Source: Gnetum montanum
Lineage: Eukaryota > Streptophyta > Gnetopsida > Gnetales > Gnetaceae
Reading direction: 5' to 3'
Assembly (NCBI GenBank): GCA_015680685.1
Contig: MNCI01033329.1
Location: 264,380-319,962, forward strand
Length of the DNA stretch: 55,583 bases
Shown: piece by piece, positions 10,881-23,040 of the stretch
How the letters are laid out: every line of letters starts with the position of its first letter
How positions within the stretch are numbered: the stretch's first letter is position 1
The notes under the pieces: model-generated
Told to the model about the DNA's origin: nothing
The model's database searches: none
The model's input: the letters and a program-made list of their open reading frames with translations, nothing else
Made by a program: the position numbers and the translations under genes

Positions 10881-12563
10881 GAAATTTGCATTAATTTAAT
10901 TTTTAATTCTTTAATACTTTCATATGCATTTTAATATATTAGCTAATTGTTATTATTGTTATGAATATTATTGTTGTTGTTAGTTTCCTATTTAAGTGAA
11001 TGTAATCTACTTGATAGGGTATTTTGTTAAAGTCTTGTATCTTTTATTTTACTACTATTTAAGCTCAATTATAGATTTTTTGAATATTTTATGATTAAAT
11101 ACTAAAATCTAATTATCTTGCAAAGTTTTTCATTTTATTATTTATTAAAATTTTATAAGTATTTGGCTATGCATATTTTATACATTATGCACATTTAGTT
11201 ATGTATATTCATGCTTTATTATACACATCTAGTTATGCATCTTTTATTTTTATTGTGTATGTGCGATTATATAATACTTTGTTCATGAAGTAATTTTCAA
11301 CCTAAGCCCTACCCAAAACATATCCCCTATTACCTTTTGTTACTAAAATAGGATTAGGAGTTCATTTTTAACTTTAATTAAATATTGTATAAATTATCTT
11401 TGTTAAGCAAGTACATTAGGGTGATGTTCTACCCAAAATATAACCTTACCATTATGTTCAGAATGTTCAAAACATTAGTTTTGACCCTTGTTTCAATAGA
11501 ATCAAAGTTACAATTTTTGAGATATCACATTTTCTAATTTTTTTAAAATATTGTAAAGTTTCAACATTTGAAGTGGACAATTAGGTAGAAAACTTGATAA
11601 GGATCTCATAGGTTTAAACAAAATTTGATTTGGAGTCTTGATATACATGTTATGAATATTAAATGCTAAGGGTATTACTTAAAAGGAAAAAAATTAGGAA
11701 ATAGACTTAGGAAAATGTAAAGTTTAAACATGATTTAAAAAACATGTTAAAATCAAATTTTAAAAAGAAAGGAAAATTCAAAATGGGAAAAGCACATTAC
11801 ACTGCCACTTTCTTTTTTCATTTTAAAATTATGCATTTTTTTTCTTCTTTCTCCTCCATAACACGTTTTCTTTCATCCCCTCTCTATCACGTATTTTCTA
11901 CCATTTGGTTTGCCTCTATTGTTTTACAAACCTATGTCTTATCATGTTTTTTTTGAAAGACATTTTCACCCTTTATTCTTCATTTTGAAGTGAAATTTAG
12001 CCTCTTCTATTATTCCACTTATAAGTAGGTTGTAGCCTTAGATATGTCTCATTATAGTTTGTACAAGGGTTTTGGATATGACAAGTTGAGAAAAGAACAA
12101 ACAAATTGAGAGCATTAGGTAGAAAAGAAAGTTTCTTAGAAGATTCTCATAGCTCTACCAACATAAGTAAGAAAGATTATTTTTGTTTTCTTTTCATATG
12201 GCTAATTTATTTTGATGTAGAATTTCTATTCATTTTCTCTAATTTTTGGTCTTCTAATATTATTCTAGGATTTTAACTATTATGCTAATATTTTGCTAGA
12301 TTTGTATCATCTTAGGTCTATCTTTATGAAAAGCAATGCTTTAATCTTATCCATACCATTTTCTGTCTTTTGGTGAAGTTCTAAAATTGTGGAAACTTTT
12401 TCCAACCTACTTCTAGAATATTTTATGATTATTTTGGATTAACTTTTGATATGAACATGATTTTGTAAGAATTTTATGAATTTTTGCTACCATGGATTTT
12501 TAGCTATTTTGGAATTCTTTTTAGAATAAAATAATAATATTTTTGGGATTGCTTTTGCTTAGT
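10881..12563 (+). repeat. Possible LTR region preceding a primer site (element J)
   Basis: AT-rich and noncoding, ending just before a primer-site-like sequence at 12564. A candidate TATA-like cttataag lies near 12018. The left LTR end could not be fixed and no second LTR was found, so this is tentative. Confidence 0.3.
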
Positions 12564-12576
12564 TGGTAGTCAGAGC
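12564..12576 (+). other. Possible initiator-Met primer site (element J)
   Basis: The bases tggtagtcagagc equal the common plant site TGGTATCAGAGC with one base inserted, and are followed by tatg. The context, an AT-rich LTR-like region on the left, supports it. No gag or pol was recognised to the right. Confidence 0.4.
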
Positions 12577-13362
12577 TATGAATCTTCTAGATGTCCTTGT
12601 TTGCATGTAGTAGTGGAGTGTTCTTTAGTGGGACCCATCCCATGAGAACAAGGGTTGTTGGATGGATTTTCTACTTTGGATTTTGATTCGTAACTTCATG
12701 TGAGGCTATAGATTTAGTCAATACCATGGCACTAAGCAATTGAGTCTAGTTATGTACAATGAGGCATAGTCAAGATGTGTCTTTCTGATGATACATGTGC
12801 TTGAGTCATTGAGGATGTTAGTACTAAGATCATTGCTAAGACCTAACCATGAGTAACTTGTTTGGAATCATAAGGATAATTTAATGATAGTAGTAAGGTT
12901 ATTTCAAGATTTGCTAGAATGTCCCTTTGGTAGTGAGGGTAACCAAGACCTAGCATTCAAAGATTCCTGGTTAAAATAAACATTCTTTGGACTTTTATTG
13001 GACAATTTGTGATATTTTTGTACATCAAAATAATTAAAGAATAATATGATGATAGTAGAAAAGTTATTCTACTATTTGTCAATGAGTCTCTTTGATAGTG
13101 AGGATAACCAAGACCTAGCCTTCAAAGATGCTTGGATAAAATATACATTCTTTTGGAGTTTTGGATTTCCTTTGGATTTTTAAAAGATGTTGTGGCATTT
13201 TTAAACTTTGTACCATTTTGGAAAATTTTGTCGTATTTCTAGACCTTGAACATTTTTGAATATTTAATTAGAAATCTTTACCTAGCCCATAAGTTAAGAC
13301 TTTTGGTTGAGAAGTTTTATGCTCCATAAAGAGGGAAATATAATAACGTTTCTTATTTGAGG
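12577..13362. repeat. Noncoding, with a local ~155-bp direct duplication
   Basis: The stretch around 12880-13000 (gatagtag, ggtaaccaagacctagc, ttcaaagat) is repeated, diverged, around 13040-13155. No coding frame was recognised. Confidence 0.55.
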
Positions 13363-14391
13363 AGTTTTGACTCCTCCTGCATTTCAATGTAGAGAGCTTA
13401 GCCTAGGTAGGAAATCAACTAAAGAGGAACATGAAATGAAATGTGGATCAATTTCGTACAACATGGACATTTTAAACTTAAAATATAATTTATGTATAAT
13501 TTGTATTTTTTTATAAAATAAAAACCTTGTATACTTTTTGGATACTTGAACCATGTGCCTATTTTTGTGAATAAATAACTAAGTATGATAGATATGAATT
13601 TGTTGTTTGTGCCATTTGGGCCATGATATTGTAAGGAGCATTTTTCATTTTGATGCATGCTATATGTTCAAGAAATCTTAGTACTATTTATTAAATATTA
13701 ATATTTAATTATTATTCATTATTTTTATTAATTAATTTCATAAACTTTAAACATGAATATCTTTATTTCTAGAGATCAGATTAGAGTGAAACAAGTACCA
13801 TTGAGAACAATATTTTTTGTACTAGATTATGATGNCCAATATTTTTTGTACTAGATTATCATGCACATAGGGAAATTTATTGACATATAGTTTTGACTCC
13901 TCCTGTATTTCAATGCAAAGAGCCTAGAGTAGGTAGGGAATCATGGAAAGAGAACATAAAATGAAAGGTGGATCAATTCCGTACAACATGGACATTTTAA
14001 ACTTGAAAAATAATTTATGTATAATTTTCATTATTTTTATAAAATAAAAACCTTGTATATTTTTTGGATATTCGAGACATGTACCTATTTTTGTGAATAA
14101 ATAATTAAGTATGATAGATATGAATTTGCTATCTATGCCATTTGAACCAAGATATTGTAAGGAACATTTTTCGTTTAGATGCACGTTATATGTTCAGGAA
14201 ATTTTAGTACTATTTATTAAATATTAGTATTTTATTTAATTATTATTCATTAATTTTATTAATTAATTTTACAAATTTTAAACATGAATATCTTTATTTT
14301 TAGAGATTCGATTAGAGTGAAACAAGTACCATTGCGAATAATATTTTTTGTACTAGATTATGATGCACTTAGGGAAATTTATTGACATATA
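13363..14391. repeat. Tandem duplication of a ~500-bp noncoding unit
   Basis: Unit 1 is 13363-13888 and unit 2 is 13889-14391. Both start agttttgactcctcctg and end with a ggaaatttattgacatata block. The copies are visibly diverged. Unit 1 is longer only because of a 29-base repeat across the single N at 13835. Minus-strand open frames at 13658-13419 and 14184-13924 correspond to each other, but show many amino-acid changes, so I do not call them genes. Confidence 0.85.
13835..13835. other. Single-N assembly scar
   Basis: The same ~27 bases (caatattttttgtactagatta...) occur directly before (13808-13834) and after (13837-13863) the N. The sister tandem unit at 14339-14368 has them once. The natural reading is two contig ends joined without merging their overlap. 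Confidence 0.8.
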
Positions 14392-14780
14392 TCCTTTTGT
14401 GGTTCACAAAAATATATTTTATATACGCAAGTATTATAAAATTTTGTTGCACTATATCACTTTATTGTATTTATGCTTCTAATTAATAATTTTTTAATCT
14501 ATATTGTTGCTTTCTTTTGAGTTAGTCAATCAATGTTAAATTCAAATACTTGTGGTTTCATAGCATTTCTATTAGTTATTTATAGGATATTTTATAGATA
14601 ACTAATGGTGGTGTTACAACTAACATCAAATATCATTGGCTCACCACATTAGCTTATAGAAGTAGCCTTTAGAACAAGTTTTTGGTTCTACAAAGCTCTT
14701 CTAAAATAATTTTGCAATGTCAGTAGTTCTTTTTTTACATATGTAGGCAAAGTTAAAAACTCATTTTTTTCATTTTCTAA
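14392..14780. other. Noncoding spacer with one hairpin-repeat copy
   Basis: Contains agaacaagtttttggttctac near 14670 followed by a caatgtcag block, as in 10141-10880. Nothing else was recognised. Confidence 0.5.
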
Positions 14781-15877
14781 TGTTGTTTTTTGAACATGGC
14801 TAAAGAAATTAAGAGGGGAGTGGGTGAATTAGTGCCTTATAAAAAATTTAATTGAAACCAGAGATTGGTAGAAGACCAGATGAAAAACCCAAATAAGTTC
14901 AATACAGAAAAACAAAGAATAAATGCTAAAAATAGAGAACATACATCAAGCTTTTAAGATGTTTTAGCTACTAGATTTTCCATCCTACATCCATCATAAA
15001 ACTCTCCCTAGACTCTAGAGGGTAGGGTAGTTTTATTAATCAATGAAGAAATTTGTAGGGCTTCTTACCATGTTGACGTGGTAGATCAAGCCTTCATAGA
15101 GAGGAAAATTAGCACTACAAGCTAATTCTACAAAGTTCTTTTCATTTCAAGATGACATGGAAGAGAGGGATGAGCTCTTCTTTGTAGAGCCAAAAAATGC
15201 CTCTACATTTTTTCTTTACAAGCTAAAGTTGGGCTTAAAAACAAATATGCATGAGTTAAATAAATTAGCTTGGTTCCAAAAATCTTGAAATAACAAAGAG
15301 CATGTGCAAATTTAAAAAATATTTAAGCTCTTAATAAAAGAATTGACATGGATATGCTAGATCAAGAGAGGCCAAGAGCTCATGAAGCTAAGTTGGATTA
15401 AAATTATAAAAGCCATGTTCTGAAGCTAGTTTAATCATGACCTACTATGCTTACATGGTAGAGCTCCTTTTCAAGATTCTTATAGAACCAAAAATGGTTC
15501 TACAAGCTAGCTCTATCTGCTGAGCTAGATAAAACAAAGCTATTATGCACCTACTCTTAATTATTATTAGCCCCACTAAAGGTTAAACAAAACAAGCTAT
15601 CTATGTTTCATCGAAAAGCATTATGAGCTATCTAAATAATTCTACAAGAAGCTATCTTTATTATGCTAAGGAAAGAGCTAAGCTAGCAAAGTAGATTGAA
15701 CTAAGTAGAATGAAAATAGAGATTCTCTATACTAGCTCTTCAAAGCTGATGCGACATACAAAACACAATTCTACAAAAAAATAAGTTTAGATCTCAAACT
15801 TGCACAGAATGGAAAAACTCCTTAGAGAAGTAGAATCATACCCATGTTGGAAACATGCACAACTTAAACACTTAATA
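14781..15877 (-). repeat. 3' LTR of Copia element G
   Basis: It begins (minus) TATTAAGTGTTTAAG after the polypurine tract; the expected TG has become TA. Near its far end (about 14850-14800) minus reads GCACTAATTCACCCACTCCC, the C-rich end typical of plant Copia LTRs, and it closes at ...ACAACA. It contains the palindrome AGAACCAAAAATGGTTCT at 15483-15500. Confidence 0.7.
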
Positions 15878-15893
15878 GCCTCCCCCTTTTTGA
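15878..15893 (-). other. Polypurine tract of element G
   Basis: Minus reads TCAAAAAGGGGGAGGC directly before the LTR. This is the characteristic plant Copia sequence at the 3' LTR border. Confidence 0.8.
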
Positions 15894-16999
15894 GATTGGA
15901 TGACCACTAAAAAATGGGAGAACATGGAAGAGCATACATAGAAAAGCTTTCAACAATGCTTTAGAAAATCAAAATTATCATACAAATTAGCTGAACTCAA
16001 ATAAAAATTAGAAAGCACAAAGTAATACACATCAAGTTAATTAAGAGAATAATATAGCTAGTAAACACAAGTCATACAAATCAAGCATAACACAGTTACA
16101 TTCATCCACATAACTCACTTTAGTTAGAAAAAAATACCATGAAAATAGATAGAAAATACAATCTACACTACAATCAACAATATAGCCTATACTATAGATA
16201 GTGCACATTAGAGAACTAGAGAAAGCTTCTTCACTTTCAAAGAAACATAGAAAGCTTCTTGAGTTTTTCTGACAAAAACTTCTCATACACCTGACAAAAT
16301 AGCTCATAGACCTGACAAAATAGCTCATACATACTCATATCACACATGATATCATGCATCCAAAAAATATGAAATAAAGCTTCCCCTCAACACACAAATT
16401 GAGTCTAAAACACAAGCAAGAGCATAGCACACATCACAAGAATAGACAACTTAGAACACAACATAGCTATGGATATCCATCAAAGATTTTGGATGAGTCA
16501 AAAGGATTTTAGAGATCTAGGAGTAGAGTTGAGAAGAGCAAATACAAAGAGGAATGAAGCATTGACAAGCATTCAAGCTAAAATTGAGTATGAAAGAAGA
16601 AGAGAAGAATGAAATACCTAAGAAATATTTAGAAAGGAAATGGAAGAGATCATGATGCAAAAACAAGAGGAATGTGTGGAGCATGAGAGATAGAGGTTGT
16701 TGGTATAGAAACTACTTGAAATAAATAAAGGCTATACAAAGCAAGACATTGAAACCCTGCACTTCACCCATGACCTTTTGGAGTTACTACATCTCCAAAG
16801 CTTGGAAACAAAGACAAGATCATCCTTTGGTCATGATCCTTATGAGGGAATGTGGGAGTCCATAGGATGTGGATTTGAGGATTTATTGGACTCAACATGG
16901 GCACCTAGTTCTTCTACTATGTCTTGAAGTAACTTGCTTCCTTTCAATACATACTTACCTACTCCCCTTGAAAAGAAGCTTATTAGTTTATAAGAAATC
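15894..16999 (-). other. Noncoding 3' region of Copia G
   Basis: Lies between RNase H and the polypurine tract. The open frame at 16328-16041 is Cys/Ser/Phe-rich with a short tandem repeat (MSYFVRSMSYFVRCM) and looks like noise. No gene is called. Confidence 0.5.
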
Positions 17000-17740
17000 C
17001 TTAAACTAGTACTAGGAGTTTTATTAGCTCATGTATGTTTAGGTAAAGTAGTTACATCCAACAATGTTCTTAGATATAGAAATCTTTCTTTATTAAAAGC
17101 TTTGGTAAAAATGTCTTCTCTTTGTTCCTTTGAAAAAAGATACAATAATTTTACTATTTGCAATTCTACCTGATCTCTAAGAAAATGATATTTAATCTTG
17201 ATCTATTTAATCTTACAATTAAAAATAGGATTTTTTGAAATACAAATAATAGCATTATTATCATAATGAATGACTATTGGGTCAAAGAATTCAATACCAA
17301 AGATTTTTAATACTTCCTTCATCCAAAGGATCTATGTGGAGTAATGTGAGGCTACAACATATTATGCTTTAGTGGATGATAAAGTTGCAAAATTTTGCTT
17401 CTTGCTCAACCATGATACCAGTCTATTATCAAGAAAATGATAGTTTCCACTAGTAGATTTCTGATCATCTTTATTTCCTACTCAATATGCATCTATATAT
17501 GCTTGTAATTCAAAGTTTTCAATTTTTAGATACCAAAGTCCATGATTGGCTATGCCTTTCAAGTAATGTAAAATCCTTTTAGCTACTACCACGTGTGATT
17601 CTTTAGGTTCTTACTAATATCTAGAAATTAAGCCAATTTCAAAAGCTATATCAGGTATGTTAGCTTTAGCATAATGTAGACTTTCCACCATGTTTTGCAC
17701 ATATGCACGAGGAGCCTATACCTCATCTTTAGGTCACCAA
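17000..17740 (-). pseudogene. Copia reverse transcriptase end plus RNase H (element G)
   Basis: The minus translation shows Copia hallmarks in order: AKANIPDIAFEIGLISR, SHVVVAKRILHYLKGI, the RNase H block DDQKSTSGNYHFLD, LVSWLSKKQNFATLSST, a YDNNAIICISKNPIF block and KIKYHFLRDQVE, ending in EDIFTKAFNKERF. The frame is nearly continuous with a few TAG/TAA/TGA codons, which makes it one of the better preserved coding relics here. The RT catalytic YVDD is upstream and not present. Confidence 0.92.
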
Positions 17741-18580
17741 TGTAGGGGGAGTCTTTTGAGACTTTTTCTAAAAGATACTTACATAGCAAGACTTTCCACT
17801 TCTAGAACCATAATTGAAAATGAGCAAGAAGTGGACTATTCATTTTAGAGTATAGAAAAATATCCAAGGTAAAAGTATGAGTTAATTTCAATCAAGATAT
17901 CTTTTGGATATTTCATCTTGTGATGTATTTCTTTGTGATGGTATTTAAAATTAACATGGCTATTTACAAATTGCTTAGTTGTATTTCTTTGCTCTTTTTT
18001 GTTGGATGGGCATGTCTATACTCTCCTTGTCATGGAATTTATATCCCTTATCCTTTTATTGAAGTTTCAAAAGTAGGATAATTTTGGATGATTATAAAAT
18101 CATAAGATATTAGTTATTTGCTACTAATGGGTTATTGTTTTAGAGACAAGTTACTTGCTCTTCAAGGGTCAAAATTTAAACTTTAGCCTTTATTTTAAAT
18201 TCTTTTGAATATAAAATGAAAGGCTTAGAGTAGTTATGGATCTTTGAAGAGGGTAGCGCTTTAATGGAATTTTTTTGACAACCTTATGAAGTAGTGTGCT
18301 CATAAATGTTTATATCTCTATGGCAGTCCTATCCACTATGAATATTTCTTAGAATACTTATGCCCTTTGCTACTAATATGACATTTTGAAAATGATTAGC
18401 TCGTATCTTATATATTCTCAAAATGTAACAATCTTAAAATTTTCTTAAAATATTGCTCTATAAATTCCTAATATATGTATATACTTGTTCTTATACAATG
18501 TCATGTCTAAATCCTTGTACAGTACTACCTGAATGGAAATCATGCATTCATTTGGTTTATCTTGTTGTTCTACTCCACTC
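17741..18580. other. G/H junction region, nothing recognised
   Basis: AT-rich. The orientation switches somewhere here from Copia G (minus) to Copia H (plus). I could not identify coding domains or an exact breakpoint. Confidence 0.4.
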
Positions 18581-19014
18581 CTTTTTGATGATGCCCAAAA
18601 AGAGGAAGAGAGTTTTTGATGGTTTATGGACAATTTGATGGTGTACTATGCATATGGACAATTTGATTATGTACATATATGTGGTTTTTGTTGTGGACTT
18701 GCACATATGTGGTTTTTGTACATGAGCAGTATATATCGGTAGTTGTATGTTTTGTGGACAGATTATGTTATGCTATGAAAAAATTATGATTCTATATCAT
18801 GTGTTATGTTGCATTATTTTGGGGATAACTTTTGCCTTTGCATAGTATAGTTTCATTTTAGATATCTTGCAATATCTACACTATTCCTTGAGCTTTAGAG
18901 CCATTATCCTAGTCATAATCTTGGCTACCATTGGAATTTATATGTCTTAATATTTTTATTAGTTATTGTTATTGTTTATCAACTCACCCATTTTCTTAAG
19001 TTTTGGACATTATC

Positions 19015-19028
19015 AAAAAGGGATAGAT
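19015..19028 (+). other. Polypurine tract of H
   Basis: aaaaagggatagat directly precedes the LTR. It matches the AAAAAGGGGGAGAT form with two substitutions. Confidence 0.6.
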
Positions 19029-20167
19029 TTTTATCCTTTTGGTATGTAAAAATCTTAAGGAAAATGGAAAACATAGAATGTTGTGGAATGTTATGATTTT
19101 GTAGGGCATGAATGCGAACTCAAGAAGTGAGATCTATAGAGAGATGTCAAAGCAGAGACTACATCAATAAGATAAGATCATTGACAAGCATGGATAAAGG
19201 TGAAGGCTAAAAATTAAATGAAGTTAGTCCAAGAATTGGGAAGAAGCCAAATCAACAAGAGAAAGGCTCAGGAACTAGAGCTCAAATGTTGAGAAGACAT
19301 CTCTAAGAAACAAAAGACATCTTAGCTGAAATGAAGACTTTCATAGGAAGACATCTTCCAAAAATCGGAGACATCTCCTTTGGATAAAATACATCTCCAT
19401 AGAGATGTCTCTCAAGAGATGTCCTAGTTCAGAAAGAGACATCTCTCCAGATTTAAGGCAGATCTCAAGTAGACATTCCAACTTCAAAGAAGATTTCTAC
19501 ACTAGCTATTAGTTGGCCATTGCACAAATTCCAAAGTGTTTTCGAAAACTTTGAGGCTATTAGAAGATAACAAATTCTTAGAAACTATGCAAGCATTATC
19601 AATATCAAATAAATCATTCTACATTCTATTCTATTATACTTATTTACTTCATTTGCAATATCATTTACTTCATTGTTTATAGAACTATGCTTCAAAGTAC
19701 AAGGACCTATAAACTTAAGTTACATTCATTCCTTGTGATTTTGTTTCTCTTTTGGAGCCTTGTAGGGTTGATGTCCTTCTTACTAGAAGGCATCATAATT
19801 GAGCTTGTTGGAATCCTATGGGATTAAGTGTTTTGCAATGTCAAAACACTTTGGAGTAGAGCTTAAATTTGTAAAGGTTATGGGATCCTTGAAACCACAT
19901 TCTAAGCTTGTTCAGACCTTGTAGGATTCAATGGTTTCATAGTAATGAAATACTTTGAAGTGAAGCTAAAGGCTTATATAGGGTGTGGTATGCTTCAAAT
20001 CACATTTTAGAGAAACAAAGTCTAGAGGTGTGCAAGGATTCTACCCTTTGAGTATGGATGTACCCCAAGTTGGGGAATCATGTAAAAATCTAGGTGTGTT
20101 TTTTGTTATTACTTAATTTTTATTAGGGAACTTATTCAACCCCCTCTTCTAAGTTCTTGATCATCAA
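19029..20167 (+). repeat. 3' LTR of Copia element H
   Basis: Starts after the polypurine tract with the expected TG decayed. It ends with attcaaccccctcttctaag and then atcatca, the C-rich end usual for plant Copia LTRs. Inside are three similar blocks around 19740-20000 containing ccttgtagg and a cacattt/cacattc box. Confidence 0.6.
19290..19450. repeat. Cluster of agacatct/agatgtct motifs
   Basis: About eight copies of an 8-base motif that is nearly its own reverse complement lie within 160 bases of the H LTR. The same motif is clustered in both LTRs of the unrelated element F (about 6180-6310 and 9080-9215). Confidence 0.7.
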
Positions 20168-21288
20168 TAACTACCATTTTGTTATAAAAGATAATAAGAA
20201 AAAGCTTTTAGTAATTAATATTCAAATTTATGTTTCATTATTTGAATTAGATGAAAATAAAGATGAAGATCAATCTTAGCATTATGAAGGTGCATGTAAG
20301 TATGACTATCAAAGTTTATTAGCAACTATACAAAATTGCTCAATGATTGCAGTAATAGAAGAAAGGATGTTGGGTAGAATAGACATTCACAAAAATCATT
20401 ATTAAAATTAAACCAATGTCTCTAATGATCAACTCAACATAGTTCCAAAAGCATTCAATATAATAAATATACTACCAAATTCATTAATACAATAACCAAA
20501 GGAAACAAAAAAAATTATGAATGATTGCAAGACAAGAAACAAATAACCTTTAACATAATTTAGTAACATTATAACTTAAGCTTGTAGAAATCATAACTAC
20601 CACTGCACATAATTATTCAAGTAATTCTAAAATTTGCAAAAACGTCATTAAATAGAACTCTAACCTTACATAGAATGTTTAATTTTAGGAAATAACATGA
20701 ACAAAAATATATTTTCTCATCAAAGTAATATTAATCCCTATGAACATTGGTTGTGACCGGCATTGCAACTTTGACAAACTATAGTTAATTCACTTTATAT
20801 CCCAAGTGAAAACATGATAGAATTGAATGAATTGGCTTGTGAAAAATACATATAGATAAAATGAGCTTCATAGAAGAAAACATTTTGGAAAGTATAGATG
20901 TAAGACCACGAGAGATATTTCCTATATATCACGTGATATGAATAATAATTTTATAATGTTCTTTTTAATAAATATTTATTTTCTCATATATAAAGCCAAT
21001 CATGCTGAAGTATTTTGGAACTTTTTATTTGCTAATCATTCTTTTGAGGATTTTTGTTTCTAATATTTTGCAAAATTATTTGGAATTTTATATCTTCTTT
21101 TTGCTTGTAAATAGCTTTAAAAGTAATGACTATTTAGAATATAGTTCATAGTACTTTTATTTTTGTATTTGTAGTGTATAGTGGTTTATCTTTTGATAGG
21201 TGTAGTTGTGCAAGATCACCAATCAAGATGATGGATTTACCTCTAAAAGGCTCCTAAGTAGTTACACTATGATTTGTTTAAGTTATAT
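20168..21288. other. Intergenic, nothing recognised
   Basis: AT-rich, no convincing coding frame. It ends at the assembly gap. Confidence 0.5.
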
Positions 21289-21995
21289 NNNNNNNNNNNN
21301 NNNNNNNNNNNNNNNNNNNNNNNNNNNNNNNNNNNNNNNNNNNNNNNNNNNNNNNNNNNNNNNNNNNNNNNNNNNNNNNNNNNNNNNNNNNNNNNNNNNN
21401 NNNNNNNNNNNNNNNNNNNNNNNNNNNNNNNNNNNNNNNNNNNNNNNNNNNNNNNNNNNNNNNNNNNNNNNNNNNNNNNNNNNNNNNNNNNNNNNNNNNN
21501 NNNNNNNNNNNNNNNNNNNNNNNNNNNNNNNNNNNNNNNNNNNNNNNNNNNNNNNNNNNNNNNNNNNNNNNNNNNNNNNNNNNNNNNNNNNNNNNNNNNN
21601 NNNNNNNNNNNNNNNNNNNNNNNNNNNNNNNNNNNNNNNNNNNNNNNNNNNNNNNNNNNNNNNNNNNNNNNNNNNNNNNNNNNNNNNNNNNNNNNNNNNN
21701 NNNNNNNNNNNNNNNNNNNNNNNNNNNNNNNNNNNNNNNNNNNNNNNNNNNNNNNNNNNNNNNNNNNNNNNNNNNNNNNNNNNNNNNNNNNNNNNNNNNN
21801 NNNNNNNNNNNNNNNNNNNNNNNNNNNNNNNNNNNNNNNNNNNNNNNNNNNNNNNNNNNNNNNNNNNNNNNNNNNNNNNNNNNNNNNNNNNNNNNNNNNN
21901 NNNNNNNNNNNNNNNNNNNNNNNNNNNNNNNNNNNNNNNNNNNNNNNNNNNNNNNNNNNNNNNNNNNNNNNNNNNNNNNNNNNNNNNNNNNNNNN
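21289..21995. other. Assembly gap (707 N)
   Basis: A run of unknown bases. Frames that appear open across it are meaningless. Confidence 0.99.
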
Positions 21996-23040
21996 TAGTT
22001 TCGATATGCTTGTAGTATTTTATTATCTTCTATTCCAAACTATTCATTGGCATCTTTGAATGGATAGTACAACAATAGTTATACCTAGTAGTAATTAATC
22101 CAATTTTTTTTTCATTTTTTGGTTGTTTTTCAAATATTGAAAGATTAATTATTTTGAATTTTGATATTTTTCTTTATATTATGCAACCTCCCTATTGTTT
22201 GATGTTGTTATTTTCAATTTTTTAGTAGTCATTGATTTTATTATAAATTTAGCTATTTCATTCGGATAAATGTCTTCTTTGTTGGGTTTCCGTTTGCTAT
22301 ATGTTTTCTTTCTTTAGTAAATATATAGGTAGGGGGTGTATGCCTTACATAAGGTAATATAGGCATTGGGATATTCTAGTTAATTTAAATTATTGACCAA
22401 TCATTCATTAGTTAGTATATTGATGTTTTAGCTAGCATGTACCATCATTCAAAAGTCATGAATAAGTCTACTCCCTTTGACTCTCACCTAAGTAAATTAG
22501 ATAAACAATATATATCTAAGGTGGCTGAGAGACTGGAATTCATCAGATATTGTAACTTTAGGATAGTTAAGACAAAAAAAGTAGACAACACATAACACCA
22601 TCTCTAGTTTGCATCCTCCTCTTCAAAGGAGTCCTTGGTCTAAAAATTCTTAATGCTGAATTGTCCCCAAAAAATTTTCAATACTAAACTAACCTTAAAT
22701 TAAAAATTTTGTACGTAAAGCAAGAGTATGAAATAGAAAATACAGAGTGGAAGATACAGTTTTCTATTTGCTTCTTCTTTTAACATAAAATACCTATGCC
22801 CGGCAATTCCTGATAAATTTTGATGAACTGTTTGCTTCTCATAATTTCCAATGAAATTTTGTCTAGATTTGTACATATACATTGAAATGGTCACCTTGCC
22901 TTGCTCCATATTATACTTACCTTTTGGTTCTTGCCTTGTTCTCGATGTCTGCACTGTGCATTAAAATCTTACCTATCTTCTCCTATTCTTAATCTTACTA
23001 AAAACTTTATTTCATTGTGAAGTGGCAAGCAAGCAATCAA
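21996..23040. other. Intergenic, possibly non-TE
   Basis: No TE similarity was recognised. A minus-strand open frame at 22954-22700 (84 codons, starting MQTSRTRQEPKGKY) has no recognisable family and is not called as a gene. Confidence 0.4.

Larger units (their letters stand above)
14781..17900 (-). mobile_element. Copia LTR retrotransposon remnant G
   Basis: Minus-strand order is the end of RT, then RNase H (17740-17000), a long noncoding 3' region, a polypurine tract (15893-15878) and a 3' LTR (15877-14781). This is a normal Copia 3' half. The 5' half (gag, protease, integrase, most of RT) is absent. On the right it abuts sequence belonging to the oppositely oriented element H. Confidence 0.8.
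18581..20167 (+). mobile_element. Copia-type 3' end remnant H
   Basis: On plus, a gatgatgcccaaaaagaggaag stretch (about 18588) resembles the purine-rich noncoding tail of plant Copia elements. A polypurine tract at 19015-19028 and an LTR (19029-20167) follow. No pol was recognised upstream. Confidence 0.6.

Noticed and set aside
13419-14184. Two corresponding minus-strand ORFs in the tandem units as a duplicated small gene
   Set aside because: The copies differ at many amino-acid positions with no sign of constraint, and one frame is shifted at its end. Chance openness in AT-rich duplicated DNA is enough.
16041-16328. Cys/Phe-rich minus-strand ORF with a repeated MSYFVR start as a small secreted peptide
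   Set aside because: It lies in the noncoding 3' part of Copia G, and the repeat is a simple 20-base duplication.
21206-22059. Long open frames of 261-269 codons across the gap
   Set aside because: They consist almost wholly of unknown bases.
22700-22954. Minus-strand 84-codon ORF as a host gene
   Set aside because: No recognisable motif, a hydrophobic AT-driven tail, and no splice or promoter signal clearly tied to it.
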